DNA of 64,000 nt, from assembly GCA_025350245.1 (NCBI GenBank), contig JANXYG010000069.1, forward strand, positions 1 to 64,000, in the 5' to 3' direction. Below the pieces are notes generated by a model. The model saw nothing but the letters and a program-made list of their open reading frames with translations, did no database searches and had not been told where the DNA came from. The position numbers and the translations under genes were made by a program. Origin of the DNA: Betaproteobacteria bacterium (GTDB lineage: Bacteria > Pseudomonadota > Gammaproteobacteria > Burkholderiales > Ga0077523). This document shows positions 1 to 8,927 of the stretch, one piece after another; the first letter of the stretch is position 1; every line of letters begins with the position of its first letter.

Positions 1-106
1 CTGGTCCGGCAGGTGAAAACAAGACTCGGGCTTGACCCGCGCCCGGCCTTGGGCGGATGCTCCCGGCCTCGCCGCTCCGGCAACCCGTGCGTGACCACCA
101 TTCAAT

Positions 107-1105
107 ATGCGACTGATCCAGTTCTTCGGTGCCGACGGCACCCGCCAGGTCGGCGTCTCCGATGATGGCGCCGCGCTGCGGCGGGTGCGTGGTGCCACTC
201 ACGTCCACCAACTCGCGCTCGAAGCAGCCCGTGAAAATACGTCGCTCGCCGCACTGGCCGAGTCCCGCGCGGAAGCCTGCGCCGAATCGATCGATGCCCT
301 CGAAGCCTCCGGACGGCTGCTGCCGCCGCTGGACCATCCCGATCCGCAGCGTTGCCTGGTGACCGGCACCGGCCTGTCGCACCTGGGCAGCGCCGCCGCC
401 CGGGATTCGATGCACGTGAAGCTGCAGCAGAAAGACACCGACCTCACCGATTCGATGAAGATGTTCAAGTGGGGTGTCGCCGGTGGCAAGCCGCCGGCCG
501 GCGCGATCGGCGCGCCGCCGGAGTGGTTTTACAAGGGCGACGGACGTTGGATCGTGCCGCCGGGGCAGGCGCTGGAATTGCCGTCCTACGCGAAGGATGG
601 CGGCGAGGAAGTCGAGATCGTCGGCCTGTATGTGATCGACGGCGACGGCACCCCGCTGCGCGTCGGCTTCGCCCTCGGCAACGAGTATTCCGATCACGTC
701 ATCGAACGCGAGAACTACCTCTACCTCGCCCACTCCAAACTGCGGCAAAGCAGCTACGGCCCGGAACTGCTGCTGGGCGAACTGCCGCGCGACGTACGCG
801 GCCATGCGCGTCTGCTGCGCGGCGCCACCGCGGTATGGGAAGGCGACTGGCTATCCGGCGAGGACAACATGTGCCACGCCATCGGCAACCTCGAGCATCA
901 CCATTTCCGCTATCGCGAATTCCGCCACGCCGGCGATGTGCATGTGCATTTCTTCGGCGCGGCCACCGGCAGCTTCACTCAGGGCGTGAAAACACAGCCC
1001 GGCGACACGTTCGAGATCGCGGCGGCCGGCTTCGGGCATCCGCTGCGCAACACTCTCGCGGCGGCCCGCGAGCCCGACCGCCTCATCACCGTGCGATCGT
1101 TGTAG
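107..1105 (+). CDS. AraD1/GguC-like protein of the fumarylacetoacetate hydrolase superfamily
   Basis: The 332-residue product resembles the AraD1/GguC branch of the FAH superfamily, linked to sugar-acid (for example arabinonate) catabolism. Visible family traits are the N-terminal MRLIQFFGADG strand, the central KMFKWGVAGGKPP stretch, the acidic GGEEVEIVGLYVI segment near residue 165 that would hold metal-ligand carboxylates, and GNEYSDHVIER. No signal peptide is seen, so it is probably cytoplasmic. The ATG lacks a strong ribosome site. A NIPSNAP gene follows 36 bp later on the same strand. The fold is confident; the substrate is not readable from the sequence. Confidence 0.8.
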   Translation: MRLIQFFGADGTRQVGVSDDGAALRRVRGATHVHQLALEAARENTSLAALAESRAEACAESIDALEASGRLLPPLDHPDPQRCLVTGTGLSHLGSAAARDSMHVKLQQKDTDLTDSMKMFKWGVAGGKPPAGAIGAPPEWFYKGDGRWIVPPGQALELPSYAKDGGEEVEIVGLYVIDGDGTPLRVGFALGNEYSDHVIERENYLYLAHSKLRQSSYGPELLLGELPRDVRGHARLLRGATAVWEGDWLSGEDNMCHAIGNLEHHHFRYREFRHAGDVHVHFFGAATGSFTQGVKTQPGDTFEIAAAGFGHPLRNTLAAAREPDRLITVRSL

Positions 1106-1141
1106 CGACCGTACCCCCTTCATCCAGCCACGGAGCCATCG

Positions 1142-1468
1142 ATGATTCACGAACTTCGCATCTACCACTGCATGCCGGGCCGACTGCCCGATCTCAACAA
1201 ACGCTTCGACACCATCACCCTGAAGCTCTGGGAGCGGCACGGCATTCGTCAGGCCGGCTTCTGGACGGTATTGGTGGGCGACTCGAACCTGGATCTCTAC
1301 TACCTGCTGGAGTGGCAGGACATGGCCGAGCGCGAACGCGTGTGGAACGGCTTCATGACCGACCCGGAGTGGCTGGAGAAGCGCGCCGAGACCGAGAAGA
1401 ACGGCGCCATCGTCGCCAGCATCACCAACCTGTTCCTCGCGCCCACAGCGTATTCGAAGATCCAGTAG
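1142..1468 (+). CDS. NIPSNAP family protein
   Basis: This 108-residue protein has the dimeric alpha/beta-barrel NIPSNAP pattern: MIHELRIYHCMPGRLPDL at the start, an aromatic segment (GFWTVLVGDS, LYYLLEWQD), then ERERVWNGFMTDPEWL. Bacterial homologues are small soluble proteins of largely unknown role, often next to catabolic enzymes. A GGAG motif nine bases before the ATG supports the start. It lies between the GguC-like gene and DAHP synthase on the same strand, 17 bp before the latter, so co-transcription is likely. No catalytic function can be assigned. Confidence 0.82.
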   Translation: MIHELRIYHCMPGRLPDLNKRFDTITLKLWERHGIRQAGFWTVLVGDSNLDLYYLLEWQDMAERERVWNGFMTDPEWLEKRAETEKNGAIVASITNLFLAPTAYSKIQ

Positions 1469-1485
1469 TCGCGGGCCGCAAAGCC

Positions 1486-2589
1486 ATGACCGAACCCCTC
1501 ACCAGCAACGTCAACGTCGCCGCGCAGACCGTTCTGGCGACCCCCGATGACATCCGTGCCCGGCTGCCGCTGTCCGCCCGTGCCGAGCGCACCGTCCTCG
1601 AAGGCCGGCGGACCATCGAGCGCATCCTCGATCGCCAGGACCACCGGCTGATGGTGGTGGTAGGACCGTGCTCGATCCACGACCCGGCCGCCGCCCTGGA
1701 CTATGCGCACCGCCTCGCCAGGGTCGCCGATGAGGTGAGCGACTCGCTGTTCATCGTGATGCGCGTCTACTTCGAGAAGCCGCGCACCACGACCGGATGG
1801 AAGGGCCTGATCAACGATCCGCACATGAACGACTCGTTCGACATCGAAGAAGGCCTGCAACGCGCGCGCCGGGTGCTGCTCGACATCAACGAACTCGGGT
1901 TGCCGGCCGGCACCGAGGCGCTCGATCCGATCAGCCCGCAGTATCTGGGCGACCTGGTGACCTGGAGCGCGATCGGCGCCCGCACCACCGAGTCACAGAC
2001 TCATCGCGAAATGGCGAGCGGCCTGTCGACGCCGGTCGGCGTCAAGAACGGTACCGACGGCGGCCTGCAGGTTGCGATCAACGCGCTGCTGTCGGTCTCC
2101 AAGCCACACAGTTTTCTCGGCATCAATCCGCGAGGCGAAGTCGCAATCATCCGCACCACCGGCAACCGTTACGGACATGTGGTTCTGCGGGGCGGTGCCA
2201 AGGGGCCGAACTACGATTCGGTCACGGTCACGCTGGTCGAGCAGGAACTCACGCGCAACCAGCTGGCACCGAATGTCATGATCGATTGCAGCCATGCCAA
2301 CTCGAACAAGGACCCAGCGCTGCAACCGCTGGTGATGCACGACGTGGCGCACCAGATCGTCGAAGGCAACCGGTCGATTGTCGGCGTGATGATCGAGAGC
2401 AACATCCACGCGGGCAACCAGTCGATTCCCGCCGATCTGAAACAACTGAAGTATGGTGTCTCGGTGACGGACGGCTGCATCGACTGGCCGACCACCGAAA
2501 AATCGCTGCGCGACACTCACGCCCTGGTGCGGGAGGCTTTGCGAGGCCGACTGCCGCGAATCGCGGAAGTACCCAGCCCGCGCTGCTGA
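1486..2589 (+). CDS. aroG: 3-deoxy-7-phosphoheptulonate (DAHP) synthase, class I
   Basis: Catalyses condensation of phosphoenolpyruvate and erythrose 4-phosphate, the first step of the shikimate pathway. The 367-residue product aligns throughout with the E. coli AroF/G/H type: VVVGPCSIHDP near residue 60, MRVYFEKPRTT and GWKGLINDPHMN, GARTTESQTHRE, GVKNGTDGG, and MIDCSHANSNKDP near residue 265. The ATG at 1486 gives the family length; the reading frame is open far upstream but that part overlaps the GguC-like gene and looks unlike protein. Which amino acid inhibits the enzyme cannot be read here. It converges with the next gene, ending 7 bp from that gene's stop. Confidence 0.93.
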   Translation: MTEPLTSNVNVAAQTVLATPDDIRARLPLSARAERTVLEGRRTIERILDRQDHRLMVVVGPCSIHDPAAALDYAHRLARVADEVSDSLFIVMRVYFEKPRTTTGWKGLINDPHMNDSFDIEEGLQRARRVLLDINELGLPAGTEALDPISPQYLGDLVTWSAIGARTTESQTHREMASGLSTPVGVKNGTDGGLQVAINALLSVSKPHSFLGINPRGEVAIIRTTGNRYGHVVLRGGAKGPNYDSVTVTLVEQELTRNQLAPNVMIDCSHANSNKDPALQPLVMHDVAHQIVEGNRSIVGVMIESNIHAGNQSIPADLKQLKYGVSVTDGCIDWPTTEKSLRDTHALVREALRGRLPRIAEVPSPRC

Positions 2590-2595
2590 GCGCCC

Positions 2596-3246
2596 TCAGC
2601 GCGCCAGCGGGATGCGCTGCGCCGCCATCGGCATGTGCTCGGCCCGGCGCATCTCGTCGCTGTCGAATACCGGGGCTTGCGACAGATAGTCGAGCAGCAT
2701 GTCGGTGGCGTCTTCGCCCCAGAACAGTTCGCCGTCCGGCGTGACGAACGTAGGCACGCCGAACACGCCGCGAGCCGTCGCCTGCTCGCCGTTCGCCCTC
2801 AGCTTTGTCTTGACGTCCGGAGAGGCGATCACCGCATCGGCATCGGTGATGCCAAGACGGGTCACCAGATCGTGCCACGCACCGGAATCATCGCTGCTCG
2901 ATCCGTCGCGCCATACGAAGCGAAAGAGTTGTTGCACCGTCTCGATGCCGGCGTCGGCAGCAACGGCCAGGCGCAACAACCGGATCGGATTGAACGGGTG
3001 TGCCGGCGGTGCCTTGAACGCGATGCCACGACGATCGGCCGCCCAGCAGGCGTAGCGATACGTGAACCGGCGCTTGGGCTCGACCTCGGCCGGCCCCTTG
3101 GTACCCCATCGCTCGAGCAAGGCCGCGAACAGCACCGGCACGCAGCGCACCTGCGCCACGCGCTCCACCTCGCCCAGTCGCTCGGCCGCGAGATAGGCGA
3201 AGGGCGAGATGACATCGAAGTACCAGTCGACAACGGGTCGGTCCAT
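2596..3246 (-). CDS. 2-hydroxychromene-2-carboxylate isomerase / DsbA-like thioredoxin-fold protein
   Basis: The 216-residue protein belongs to the DsbA/HCCA isomerase (kappa-GST-like) family. It opens with VDWYFDVISPFAYLAAERL, where the S-P-F-A position replaces the CxxC of true disulfide oxidases. The central FNPIRLLRLAVAAD and the late GVFGVPTFVTPDGELFWGED cis-proline segment are both family hallmarks. Such enzymes isomerise aromatic-degradation intermediates using glutathione. No signal peptide is present. The genes around it do not belong to a naphthalene pathway, so the substrate is open. An intergenic repeat lies between its start and the stop of the cyclase gene. Confidence 0.85.
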   Translation of the reverse strand: MDRPVVDWYFDVISPFAYLAAERLGEVERVAQVRCVPVLFAALLERWGTKGPAEVEPKRRFTYRYACWAADRRGIAFKAPPAHPFNPIRLLRLAVAADAGIETVQQLFRFVWRDGSSSDDSGAWHDLVTRLGITDADAVIASPDVKTKLRANGEQATARGVFGVPTFVTPDGELFWGEDATDMLLDYLSQAPVFDSDEMRRAEHMPMAAQRIPLAR

Positions 3247-3308
3247 TGGTCAGTCGCAGGGATGGTTGAGGAGCATTGCGTCGCGCACCGCCCAGGCGGC
3301 GAGCGGCC

Positions 3309-3332
3309 GCGCAGGCTGGGGGTGGGCGTCAC
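3309..3332 (+). repeat. Partial copy of the 3'-end intergenic repeat
   Basis: Only the GCAGGCTGGGGGTGGGCGTC end of the dispersed element is recognisable. It finishes two bases before the TAA stop (3335-3337 complement) of the cyclase gene, which reads toward it. The hairpin half is missing or degraded. Confidence 0.6.
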
Positions 3333-3334
3333 CT

Positions 3335-4285
3335 TTAGCGGATCGCCACCGGCGCCACCGTCGAACCGGTGCCGCCCTTGATCTTCAGCGGCTGCACCGC
3401 AAAGGCGAACTCGTGGATCCGCTTGGCGGCGAGTTCGTCGAGCTTGAGGTTTTCGAGCAGGAAGATGCCATTCACCGCCAGGGCAATCTGGTGCACCGGC
3501 AGGCTGATCGCCTTGTCGGGATTCGGGGCGACCTCGACCGGAAAGTTGTCGGCGCCGATCAGCATCACGTCCTGCTTCGCGAGCCATTCCGCCGCCGGCG
3601 CCCCGATACCGGGGCAACCGCTGTTGTACTTCGCGTTGTCCACGCCCCACAGCTTGCCCCAGCCGGTGTGGATCAGCACCGCATCGCCGGGCTGGATCGA
3701 AAGGCCTTCCCGCGCCAGTGCCGCCTGGAGATCGCCGACGGTGATCTCGTACGTCTGCGGCAGCGTCTCGACCCCCTTCAGCGCCGCCACGTCGATCAGC
3801 AACCCACGCGTGAACAGCATGCCGATCCGTTCCACGCCCAGCTTCGTGAAGCCGTTCCGGGTGCCGATCTCGTCGCTGTCGATGCAGTTGTAGAGCTGGT
3901 TGCCGATGGTCTGGTGGGAAAACATGTCGAACTGGGTGCCGACCTGCCCCAGCTCGGTGACGACCAGTTCCTCGTTGCTGCGCCGCTGGTTGCTGCCCAG
4001 TGCCGGTCCGGTGCGCTTGGTATGGACCTCGAACTTGCGGGTACCGAACAACGGCATGCTCGATTCGAGTACGCGACCGATCTCGATCACCTCGCCGGTG
4101 CGGATCAGGCTCGCAGCCTTGAGTACCTGCACGGGTTGCTGCAGGTTGGCCGCCCCGCGCTCGTCATCCGCGCCCCACTTCGACGGGCAGCGCATCTCGG
4201 GCGGCGGCGGCGTCCAGGTCTGCGCCTGGATGCCCAAACTGAAGAACGACAAGGCAGCCGCGATCGAAAGCTGGTACAGGTTCAT
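3335..4285 (-). CDS. Exported cyclase-family protein (kynurenine formamidase-like hydrolase)
   Basis: The 316-residue product belongs to the Cyclase (PF04199) metal-hydrolase family. An N-terminal hydrophobic stretch (about residues 5-20, ending GIQAQ) looks like a Sec signal peptide, so the enzyme is probably periplasmic. The family metal-binding box appears as GTQFDMFSH near residue 115; later landmarks are GDAVLIHTGWG and the C-terminal ADNFPVEVAP and PVHQIALAVNGIFLLENL segments. Relatives hydrolyse N-formylkynurenine, isatin or other cyclic amides. A GGGGGTGAGAG ribosome site precedes the ATG. The substrate is unknown. Confidence 0.85.
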   Translation of the reverse strand: MNLYQLSIAAALSFFSLGIQAQTWTPPPPEMRCPSKWGADDERGAANLQQPVQVLKAASLIRTGEVIEIGRVLESSMPLFGTRKFEVHTKRTGPALGSNQRRSNEELVVTELGQVGTQFDMFSHQTIGNQLYNCIDSDEIGTRNGFTKLGVERIGMLFTRGLLIDVAALKGVETLPQTYEITVGDLQAALAREGLSIQPGDAVLIHTGWGKLWGVDNAKYNSGCPGIGAPAAEWLAKQDVMLIGADNFPVEVAPNPDKAISLPVHQIALAVNGIFLLENLKLDELAAKRIHEFAFAVQPLKIKGGTGSTVAPVAIR

Positions 4286-4345
4286 CTCTCACCCCCTTTA
4301 TTGTCAGTGACCGGAATCTGCCGTTATCGTCGGCACGAGCGCATG

Positions 4346-4708
4346 TTACGGCAGGCGGCGGACGCTGATCCTGGCGTTCACCAGCATGCCGAAGAACGAG
4401 ATGAACAAGGCCGCGAAGAAGGTCTGCCAGAAACTGCCGACGCTGAACCCCGGCACCAGCCAGGCGACGCCGAACAGGATCAGCGCATTCAGCACGAGGA
4501 TGAAGAACCCGAGCGTGACGATGGTGATGGGCAGCGTCAGGACGAACAGCACCGGCTTGATGAGGGTGTTGACCACGCCGAACGCGAGCCCGGCCCACAA
4601 CAGTGCCCCCGGCCCGGTGAACGACACGCCCGAGAACAGCAGCGAGGCCAGCCAGAGTACCAGGGTGTTCAGGCCCCAGAACACGATGAACCGCAGCAAG
4701 GTTTCCAT
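4346..4708 (-). CDS. Phage-holin-family small integral membrane protein
   Basis: A 120-residue, almost wholly hydrophobic protein with about four membrane segments: near residues 5-25, 30-50, 55-75 and 85-105. The pattern METLLRFIVFWGLNTLVLWL, then FGVVNTLIKPVLFVLTLPIT, is characteristic of the bacterial Phage_holin_4_2 (YvlD-like, PF04020) family. Despite the name it is a chromosomal inner-membrane protein with no phage genes nearby. I chose the inner ATG at 4708 because the ten residues before it are polar and unlike the family. It is divergent from the lytic transglycosylase gene. Function unknown. Confidence 0.82.
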   Translation of the reverse strand: METLLRFIVFWGLNTLVLWLASLLFSGVSFTGPGALLWAGLAFGVVNTLIKPVLFVLTLPITIVTLGFFILVLNALILFGVAWLVPGFSVGSFWQTFFAALFISFFGMLVNARISVRRLP

Positions 4709-4854
4709 GTGGCGGGATGATACGCACCTCGCAGGCACCGGCCGCGCATTGGCAGAGAAGTTGCTGCCGCTACCGGCATCGCTGCATGCCCGAGCTACCC
4801 GGTGGCGCCATGTCGTTGCTCAAGTCGCTGAATTCGCTACCGATAAATATCTTC

Positions 4855-5514
4855 ATGGCTCATCGCTCCTGGTTGATGTGGTTCGCCCTCGGTGTGGCCG
4901 GCCTGACGCTGTGCGGCCATGCGGCGGCCGACATCTTCAAGTGCATGCAACCCGACGGCTCGCCGCTGTACACCAACAATCCCGGCGACCCGCGGTGCAG
5001 CCTGGTGATCAGGACCGACAAGACGCAGAGCCCGGTCGCGGAGCTCGCGGACGAACGGCTGACGCGCCGCTTCGCCAAGGCGGACCGCCATCGGTACGAG
5101 GAGCAGGTCCAGGCGGCCTCCCGCGAACATGGCGTCGACGCTGCCCTCATCCACGCGGTGATCTCGGCAGAATCCGGCTATAACGCCCTGGCGCGATCGA
5201 ACAAGGGCGCGCGCGGCCTGATGCAACTGATTCCCGAGACCGGAGCGCGCTACGGCGCTACCAATCTGCTCGATCCAAGGCAGAACATCGACGCCGGGAC
5301 CCGCTACCTGAAAGACCTGATGGCGATGTTCGGCAACGACCTGAAACTCGTCCTGGCAGCGTACAACGCCGGAGAGGGGGCAGTACAGCGGTACGGCAGC
5401 ATCCCGCCCTACCAGGAAACCCGCCTTTACGTTCCCAAGGTTCTCGCCTACTACAAGCGCTACGGCGGCTCGCCTTCCCGGCCCCCGATTCGCGTGGTTG
5501 CCACTACGGGTTAG
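4855..5514 (+). CDS. Lytic murein transglycosylase with SLT domain
   Basis: The 219-residue exported protein has a signal peptide (MAHRSWLMWFALGVAGLTLC, cleavage after HAAA), a short DUF4124-like N-terminal module (ADIFKCMQPDGSPLYTNNP) and a C-terminal soluble lytic transglycosylase domain. The catalytic glutamate lies in ISAESGYN, followed by SNKGARGLMQLIPETG, and the AYNAGEGAV motif near residue 180 confirms the lysozyme-like fold. It would cleave peptidoglycan glycan strands in the periplasm with anhydro-sugar formation. ATG codons at 4717 and 4810 are in frame, but only the 4855 start puts the signal peptide at the N terminus. Confidence 0.9.
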   Translation: MAHRSWLMWFALGVAGLTLCGHAAADIFKCMQPDGSPLYTNNPGDPRCSLVIRTDKTQSPVAELADERLTRRFAKADRHRYEEQVQAASREHGVDAALIHAVISAESGYNALARSNKGARGLMQLIPETGARYGATNLLDPRQNIDAGTRYLKDLMAMFGNDLKLVLAAYNAGEGAVQRYGSIPPYQETRLYVPKVLAYYKRYGGSPSRPPIRVVATTG

Positions 5515-5517
5515 CAG

Positions 5518-5592
5518 CACCCCCACGCTTCCTGCGGTCGCCACCCCCCATGGGGGGACAACACCCTTGGGGGCGGCCCGGCGGATGTTAGC
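5518..5592 (-). repeat. Diverged copy of the 3'-end intergenic repeat, with a 14-bp perfect palindrome
   Basis: Begins three bases after the TAG of the transglycosylase gene. It contains the palindrome CCCCCCATGGGGGG at 5544-5557 and a GGCGGATGTT tail similar to the copy at 21001-21117. Orientation matches the others: the C-rich CACCCCCACG end abuts the stop codon of the gene reading into it. It may act as that gene's terminator; no T-run follows. Confidence 0.5.
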
Positions 5593-5657
5593 CACCGACA
5601 TTGCGGCAGCGGCCCGCGCAGTGCATCCTCGGGTTGTCGTCTCCGAGGATCGGATCC

Positions 5658-5852
5658 ATGCTCGACCACGTATGTCTTGCCCGCGCCGGCGCATTCGCCA
5701 TCGCCTGGTTCGCCGGCGCCGTGCTGGCCGAGGATGCCCCGATAGCGCCAACCCACGAGCAGGCCATGCAAGATGCGCTCGAGATCGCCGCGATGGGTAG
5801 TACTGACCGCCCGACCACCACCCTGCCCTCCCTTCGCCTCGACCACCGATGA
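5658..5852 (+). CDS. Small exported protein of unknown function
   Basis: A 64-residue frame starting MLDHVCLARAGAFAIAWFAG has a plausible signal peptide cleaved after AVLA. The mature part is a short acidic peptide (EDAPIAPTHEQAMQDALEIA) with a basic tail. Its stop overlaps the start of the following ydcH-like gene (ATGA), suggesting translational coupling. No family is recognised. An 8-bp inverted repeat (ATCCTCGG / CCGAGGAT, 5625-5650) lies just before the start. It could be a chance frame, but the signal sequence and the coupling both favour a real gene. Confidence 0.45.
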   Translation: MLDHVCLARAGAFAIAWFAGAVLAEDAPIAPTHEQAMQDALEIAAMGSTDRPTTTLPSLRLDHR

Positions 5853-6067
5853 ACCGAGAGCCCGACTCCATTCCCGCCGTCGCCATGCGAATCCGCCTCG
5901 AGGAACTCAAGACGGAACATCGTGACCTCGACCAGATCATCGGTCGGCTCAATGGCGATCCCTTCCATGACGAATTGCAGATGCGCCGCCTCAAGAAGCG
6001 CAAGCTGTTGCTGAAGGACCAGATCATCTGGCTGGAGCGGCAACTGGACCCCGACGTGCTGGCGTGA
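5849..6067 (+). CDS. YdcH-like DUF465 protein
   Basis: A 72-residue cytosolic helical protein of the YdcH/DUF465 (PF04325) family. It shows the RLEELKTEHRDLDQIIGRL segment followed by the strongly conserved MRRLKKRKLLLKDQI block, predicted to form a helical hairpin. Its biochemical role is unknown. The start overlaps the preceding small exported gene by four bases. A hairpin (AACCTTCG / CGAAGGTT, 6089-6118) lies just beyond the stop, before the next gene. Confidence 0.85.
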   Translation: MNREPDSIPAVAMRIRLEELKTEHRDLDQIIGRLNGDPFHDELQMRRLKKRKLLLKDQIIWLERQLDPDVLA

Positions 6068-6088
6068 ACCCCCGAAAGGCGAGCGTCG

Positions 6089-6118
6089 AACCTTCGTTGG
6101 TGGTCCGACTCGAAGGTT
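6089..6118 (+). terminator. Possible weak hairpin after the ydcH-like gene
   Basis: AACCTTCG pairs perfectly with CGAAGGTT across a 14-base loop, beginning 22 bases after the ydcH-like stop. There is no T-run, so it may be a processing or pausing site rather than a classic terminator. Confidence 0.3.
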
Positions 6119-6134
6119 GTCATGAGAGCAAACC

Positions 6135-6605
6135 ATGCAACGCCAACTGACACTGCGCGCGATGATTGCAGTCGTCATCGCCACAACCTCGCTGGTCGCG
6201 TCGATCGCCATCGGGTTCCTGCTCCGGAGCACCACCGGTGCACCGGAGCCCGAAGGGGCTGCTTCGGGGCTACTGCTGGGCGCAGCGGTCTACGCGCCAT
6301 TTGCCCTGGTAGCCCTGTTGCTGCCGGCGCTGGCGGTGCCAATGGCCCGGATGATCCTGACCACAGGATTCAGCGCTGGCGGCACTGCCGGCAGGGCGAA
6401 TCGCTGGTCACCCGCAATCGATGCGGTGGCGCTGTGGGGAAGCGCCGAGGTGCTGCTGCAGCTCGTGCTCCTGTTATCCGATCCGGGGGCTTCCATACCC
6501 TCGGTGATGCACCTGCTGCTCGCTCTGTATGCCGCGATCGCCGCCTGGCAATTGAACCGGAGACAGAACCATGACGATTCCCTCCCGCCGCCGGAACCCT
6601 CCTGA
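6135..6605 (+). CDS. Hypothetical integral membrane protein
   Basis: The 156-residue product has about four hydrophobic segments, near residues 8-28, 45-68, 95-113 and 122-137, separated by short polar loops, and ends in a Pro/Ser-rich cytosol-like tail (DDSLPPPEPS). I do not recognise a family. The stop lies 35 bases inside the next gene, in another frame, so the two are probably translated from one message. A role in the envelope is only a guess from topology and from the lipoprotein gene beside it. Confidence 0.6.
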   Translation: MQRQLTLRAMIAVVIATTSLVASIAIGFLLRSTTGAPEPEGAASGLLLGAAVYAPFALVALLLPALAVPMARMILTTGFSAGGTAGRANRWSPAIDAVALWGSAEVLLQLVLLLSDPGASIPSVMHLLLALYAAIAAWQLNRRQNHDDSLPPPEPS

Positions 6606-6981
6606 AAACAGTCGACGTGCGCGATGCGCCGCGGCGTTCATGCTTTGCATCGGTCTCGCGAGTTGCGCCGGCATGCAGCGCAAGGAGCCGATCTCGCTCG
6701 AGCAGGTAATCCAGATGTCGAAAGCGCAGACGCCGCCCGCCGACATCATCGCCCAACTGACCCAGACGCGAACGGTGCTGCAGATCTCGGGGTCGCAATT
6801 TGCGAAGCTGCGCGAGCAGGGTGTGGACGATGCTGTGCTCGACCATCTGCAGAAGTCTTTCGTCGACAGCGTCGAGATGGAGGCGCGCCTGCGCACCCAG
6901 AGCCTGTACTGGGGCTACGGTGGCTGGGGCGGCCACTATCGGCCATTCTATGGCCCATGGCCCTACGGTTATCGCTGGTAG
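6571..6981 (+). CDS. Putative lipoprotein with Gly/Trp/Tyr-rich C terminus
   Basis: The 136-residue product begins with a basic stretch, then a hydrophobic segment ending in the lipobox GLASC near residue 32, so it is probably a lipid-anchored envelope protein. The middle (ISLEQVIQMSKAQTPPADII, then SGSQFAKLREQGVDDAVLDH) is an SHOCT-like helical pattern about recognising short conditions or oligomerising. The tail is rich in Gly, Tyr, Trp and Pro (WGYGGWGGHYRPFYGPWPYG). Similar small lipoproteins are common in proteobacteria without a known function. Confidence 0.65.
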   Translation: MTIPSRRRNPPENSRRARCAAAFMLCIGLASCAGMQRKEPISLEQVIQMSKAQTPPADIIAQLTQTRTVLQISGSQFAKLREQGVDDAVLDHLQKSFVDSVEMEARLRTQSLYWGYGGWGGHYRPFYGPWPYGYRW

Positions 6982-7247
6982 ACCCTCGCGCCGGCCACGA
7001 TGCCGGACCAGTTGACCAGCAACAGCGAGGCGATCACGCCCGCCAGCCCGACCACGTGATCTGGCCGAACCCGCTCCAGTCGCCCTGCCAGAGCATCAGC
7101 AGCCCGACGGCGACCGCGCCCGCCGGGATCGGCAGCGACGCGCGCGCGGCTCACGCGGCTGGCAAAGCCGGCTGCATCGGCGCGACCGGCACTGCGAAGC
7201 CGGTCGCCGCCTGTTCCCGCGGCCTCACGCGCGCCGAGCCGCCGCCA
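6982..7247. other. Gene-poor gap, possible decayed membrane-protein frame on the minus strand
   Basis: No convincing gene. On the minus strand one frame ends in a hydrophobic, protein-like stretch (GLAGVIASLLLVNWSG) at about 6969-7070, while a second minus frame just upstream (GAVAVGLLMLWQGDWSGFG) also looks membrane-like. Together they could be the remains of a small membrane protein split by a frameshift. The evidence is weak. Confidence 0.2.
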
Positions 7248-8927
7248 CTACCAGCGATCCGTCACCGCACCGACCGACGCCGTCGACACGAGCTTCACGT
7301 ACTTCGCCATCAGGCCGCGCGTGTACTTAGGTGCCGGCGGCTTCCAGGCTGCGCGGCGACGGGCCATTTCCTCGTCGGAAATGTTGACCTGTATCAGCGA
7401 CTGCCTGGCATCGATGGTGATGATATCGCCCTCCTGCACCAGTGCGATCGGACCGCCGACCGCCGCCTCGGGAGCGACGTGTCCGACCACCATGCCCCAG
7501 CTCGCGCCCGAGAAGCGGCCGTCGGTCAGCAAACCCACCGACTCACCCAGCCCCTGGCCGACCAGCGCTGAGGTCGGCGACAGCATCTCCTGCATGCCCG
7601 GTCCACCTTTCGGGCCCTCGTACCGGATGACGACCACGTCGCCGGGTTTGATCTTGCCGGCCATGATCGCTTCCATGGTCTGCGGCTCGGAATCGAACAC
7701 GCGGGCCGGGCCGGTGATGACCGGGTTCTTCAGACCGGTGATCTTGGCCACGCAGCCCTCGGGCGCGAGGTTGCCCTTCAGGATGGCGAGGTGCCCCTGC
7801 GCGTACATCGGGTTGCCCCACTCGCGAATGAGGTCCTGGTCGCTGCGCCGCACCGGGTTGAGCGCGGCGAGTTCCTCGCCGATGGTGCGGCCGGTGATAG
7901 TCATGCAATCGCCGTGCAGAAGACCGTTGTCGAGCAACATCTTGAGGACCACCGGTACGCCGCCGACGCGATGGAAATCCGTGGCGACGTATCGGCCTGA
8001 CGGCTTCAGGTCGCACAGCACCGGGGTGCGCTTGCGGATGCGTTCGAAGTCGTCGATCGTCCACTCGACCTCTGCCGCCGAAGCGATCGCGAGGTAGTGC
8101 AGGACGGCGTTGGTAGACCCCCCGGTGGCCATCACCAGCGACACGACGTTCTCGAGCGACTTGCGGGTGATGATGTCGCGCGGCCGGATGTTCTTGCGGA
8201 TGGCGTTGACCAGCACTCGCGCCGAGTCCGCGGCCGAGTCGGCTTTCTCCGCATCGGGTGACGCCATCTGCGACGAACCCAGCAGGCTCAGGCCGAGCGC
8301 CTCGAACGACGACGACATGGTGTTGGCCGTGAACATGCCCCCGCACGCGCCCACGCTCGGACAGGCATTGCGTTCGATGCCGTCGGCATCTTCCTGTGAC
8401 ATCTTCCCGGCCATGACAGCACCCACCGCCTCGAAGGCACTGGCAATGGTGAGATCCTGCCCCTTCCAGTTGCCGGGCTTGATGGTGCCGCCGTAGACGT
8501 AGATCGACGGAATGTTGATGCGGGCCATCGCCATCATGCCGCCGGGCATGTTCTTGTCGCACGCGCCGATCACCAGTGCGCCGTCCATCATCTGGCCGTT
8601 GACCGCGGTTTCGATCGCGTCGGCGATGACCTCGCGCGATACCAGCGAATACTTCATGCCCTCGGTGCCCATCCCGATCCCGTCGGTCACGGTGGGCACG
8701 CCGAACACCTGTGGCTTCGCACCCGCAGCCTCGAGCGCCGCCATGGCTCGGTCGACCAGGGGCTGAATGCCGGCATTGCACGGGTTCATGTTGGAATGGC
8801 CGTTGGCCACGCCCACGATCGGCTTGTCGAAGTCGCCATCGCCGAAGCCCACGGCGCGCAGCATCGCGCGATTCGGCATGCGTGCGATACCGCTGGTGAT
8901 GAGTCTGGAACGCCAGTTGTCGGCCAT
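7248..8927 (-). CDS. ilvD: Dihydroxy-acid dehydratase
   Basis: Catalyses dehydration of dihydroxy-isovalerate and dihydroxy-methylvalerate, the third common step of valine and isoleucine biosynthesis, using an Fe-S cluster. The 559-residue product carries the family Cys motifs [10 protein letters not shown] near residue 125 and [16 protein letters not shown] near residue 195, plus [10 protein letters not shown] and [13 protein letters not shown] near the C terminus. The ATG at 8927 is fixed by a GAGGAG ribosome site six bases upstream; an earlier in-frame ATG lacks this support. It is divergent from a LysR gene, with a 14-bp palindrome in the shared control region. Confidence 0.96.
   Translation of the reverse strand: MADNWRSRLITSGIARMPNRAMLRAVGFGDGDFDKPIVGVANGHSNMNPCNAGIQPLVDRAMAALEAAGAKPQVFGVPTVTDGIGMGTEGMKYSLVSREVIADAIETAVNGQMMDGALVIGACDKNMPGGMMAMARINIPSIYVYGGTIKPGNWKGQDLTIASAFEAVGAVMAGKMSQEDADGIERNACPSVGACGGMFTANTMSSSFEALGLSLLGSSQMASPDAEKADSAADSARVLVNAIRKNIRPRDIITRKSLENVVSLVMATGGSTNAVLHYLAIASAAEVEWTIDDFERIRKRTPVLCDLKPSGRYVATDFHRVGGVPVVLKMLLDNGLLHGDCMTITGRTIGEELAALNPVRRSDQDLIREWGNPMYAQGHLAILKGNLAPEGCVAKITGLKNPVITGPARVFDSEPQTMEAIMAGKIKPGDVVVIRYEGPKGGPGMQEMLSPTSALVGQGLGESVGLLTDGRFSGASWGMVVGHVAPEAAVGGPIALVQEGDIITIDARQSLIQVNISDEEMARRRAAWKPPAPKYTRGLMAKYVKLVSTASVGAVTDRW

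Noticed and set aside
352..1485. Long in-frame extension upstream of DAHP synthase
   Set aside because: The extra residues are Arg/Pro-rich and overlap the GguC-like and NIPSNAP genes in another frame; ATG 1486 gives the normal DAHP synthase length.
4346..4708. Holin name suggesting a prophage
   Set aside because: The protein is a chromosomal YvlD-like membrane protein; no other phage genes, integrase or attachment sites lie nearby.
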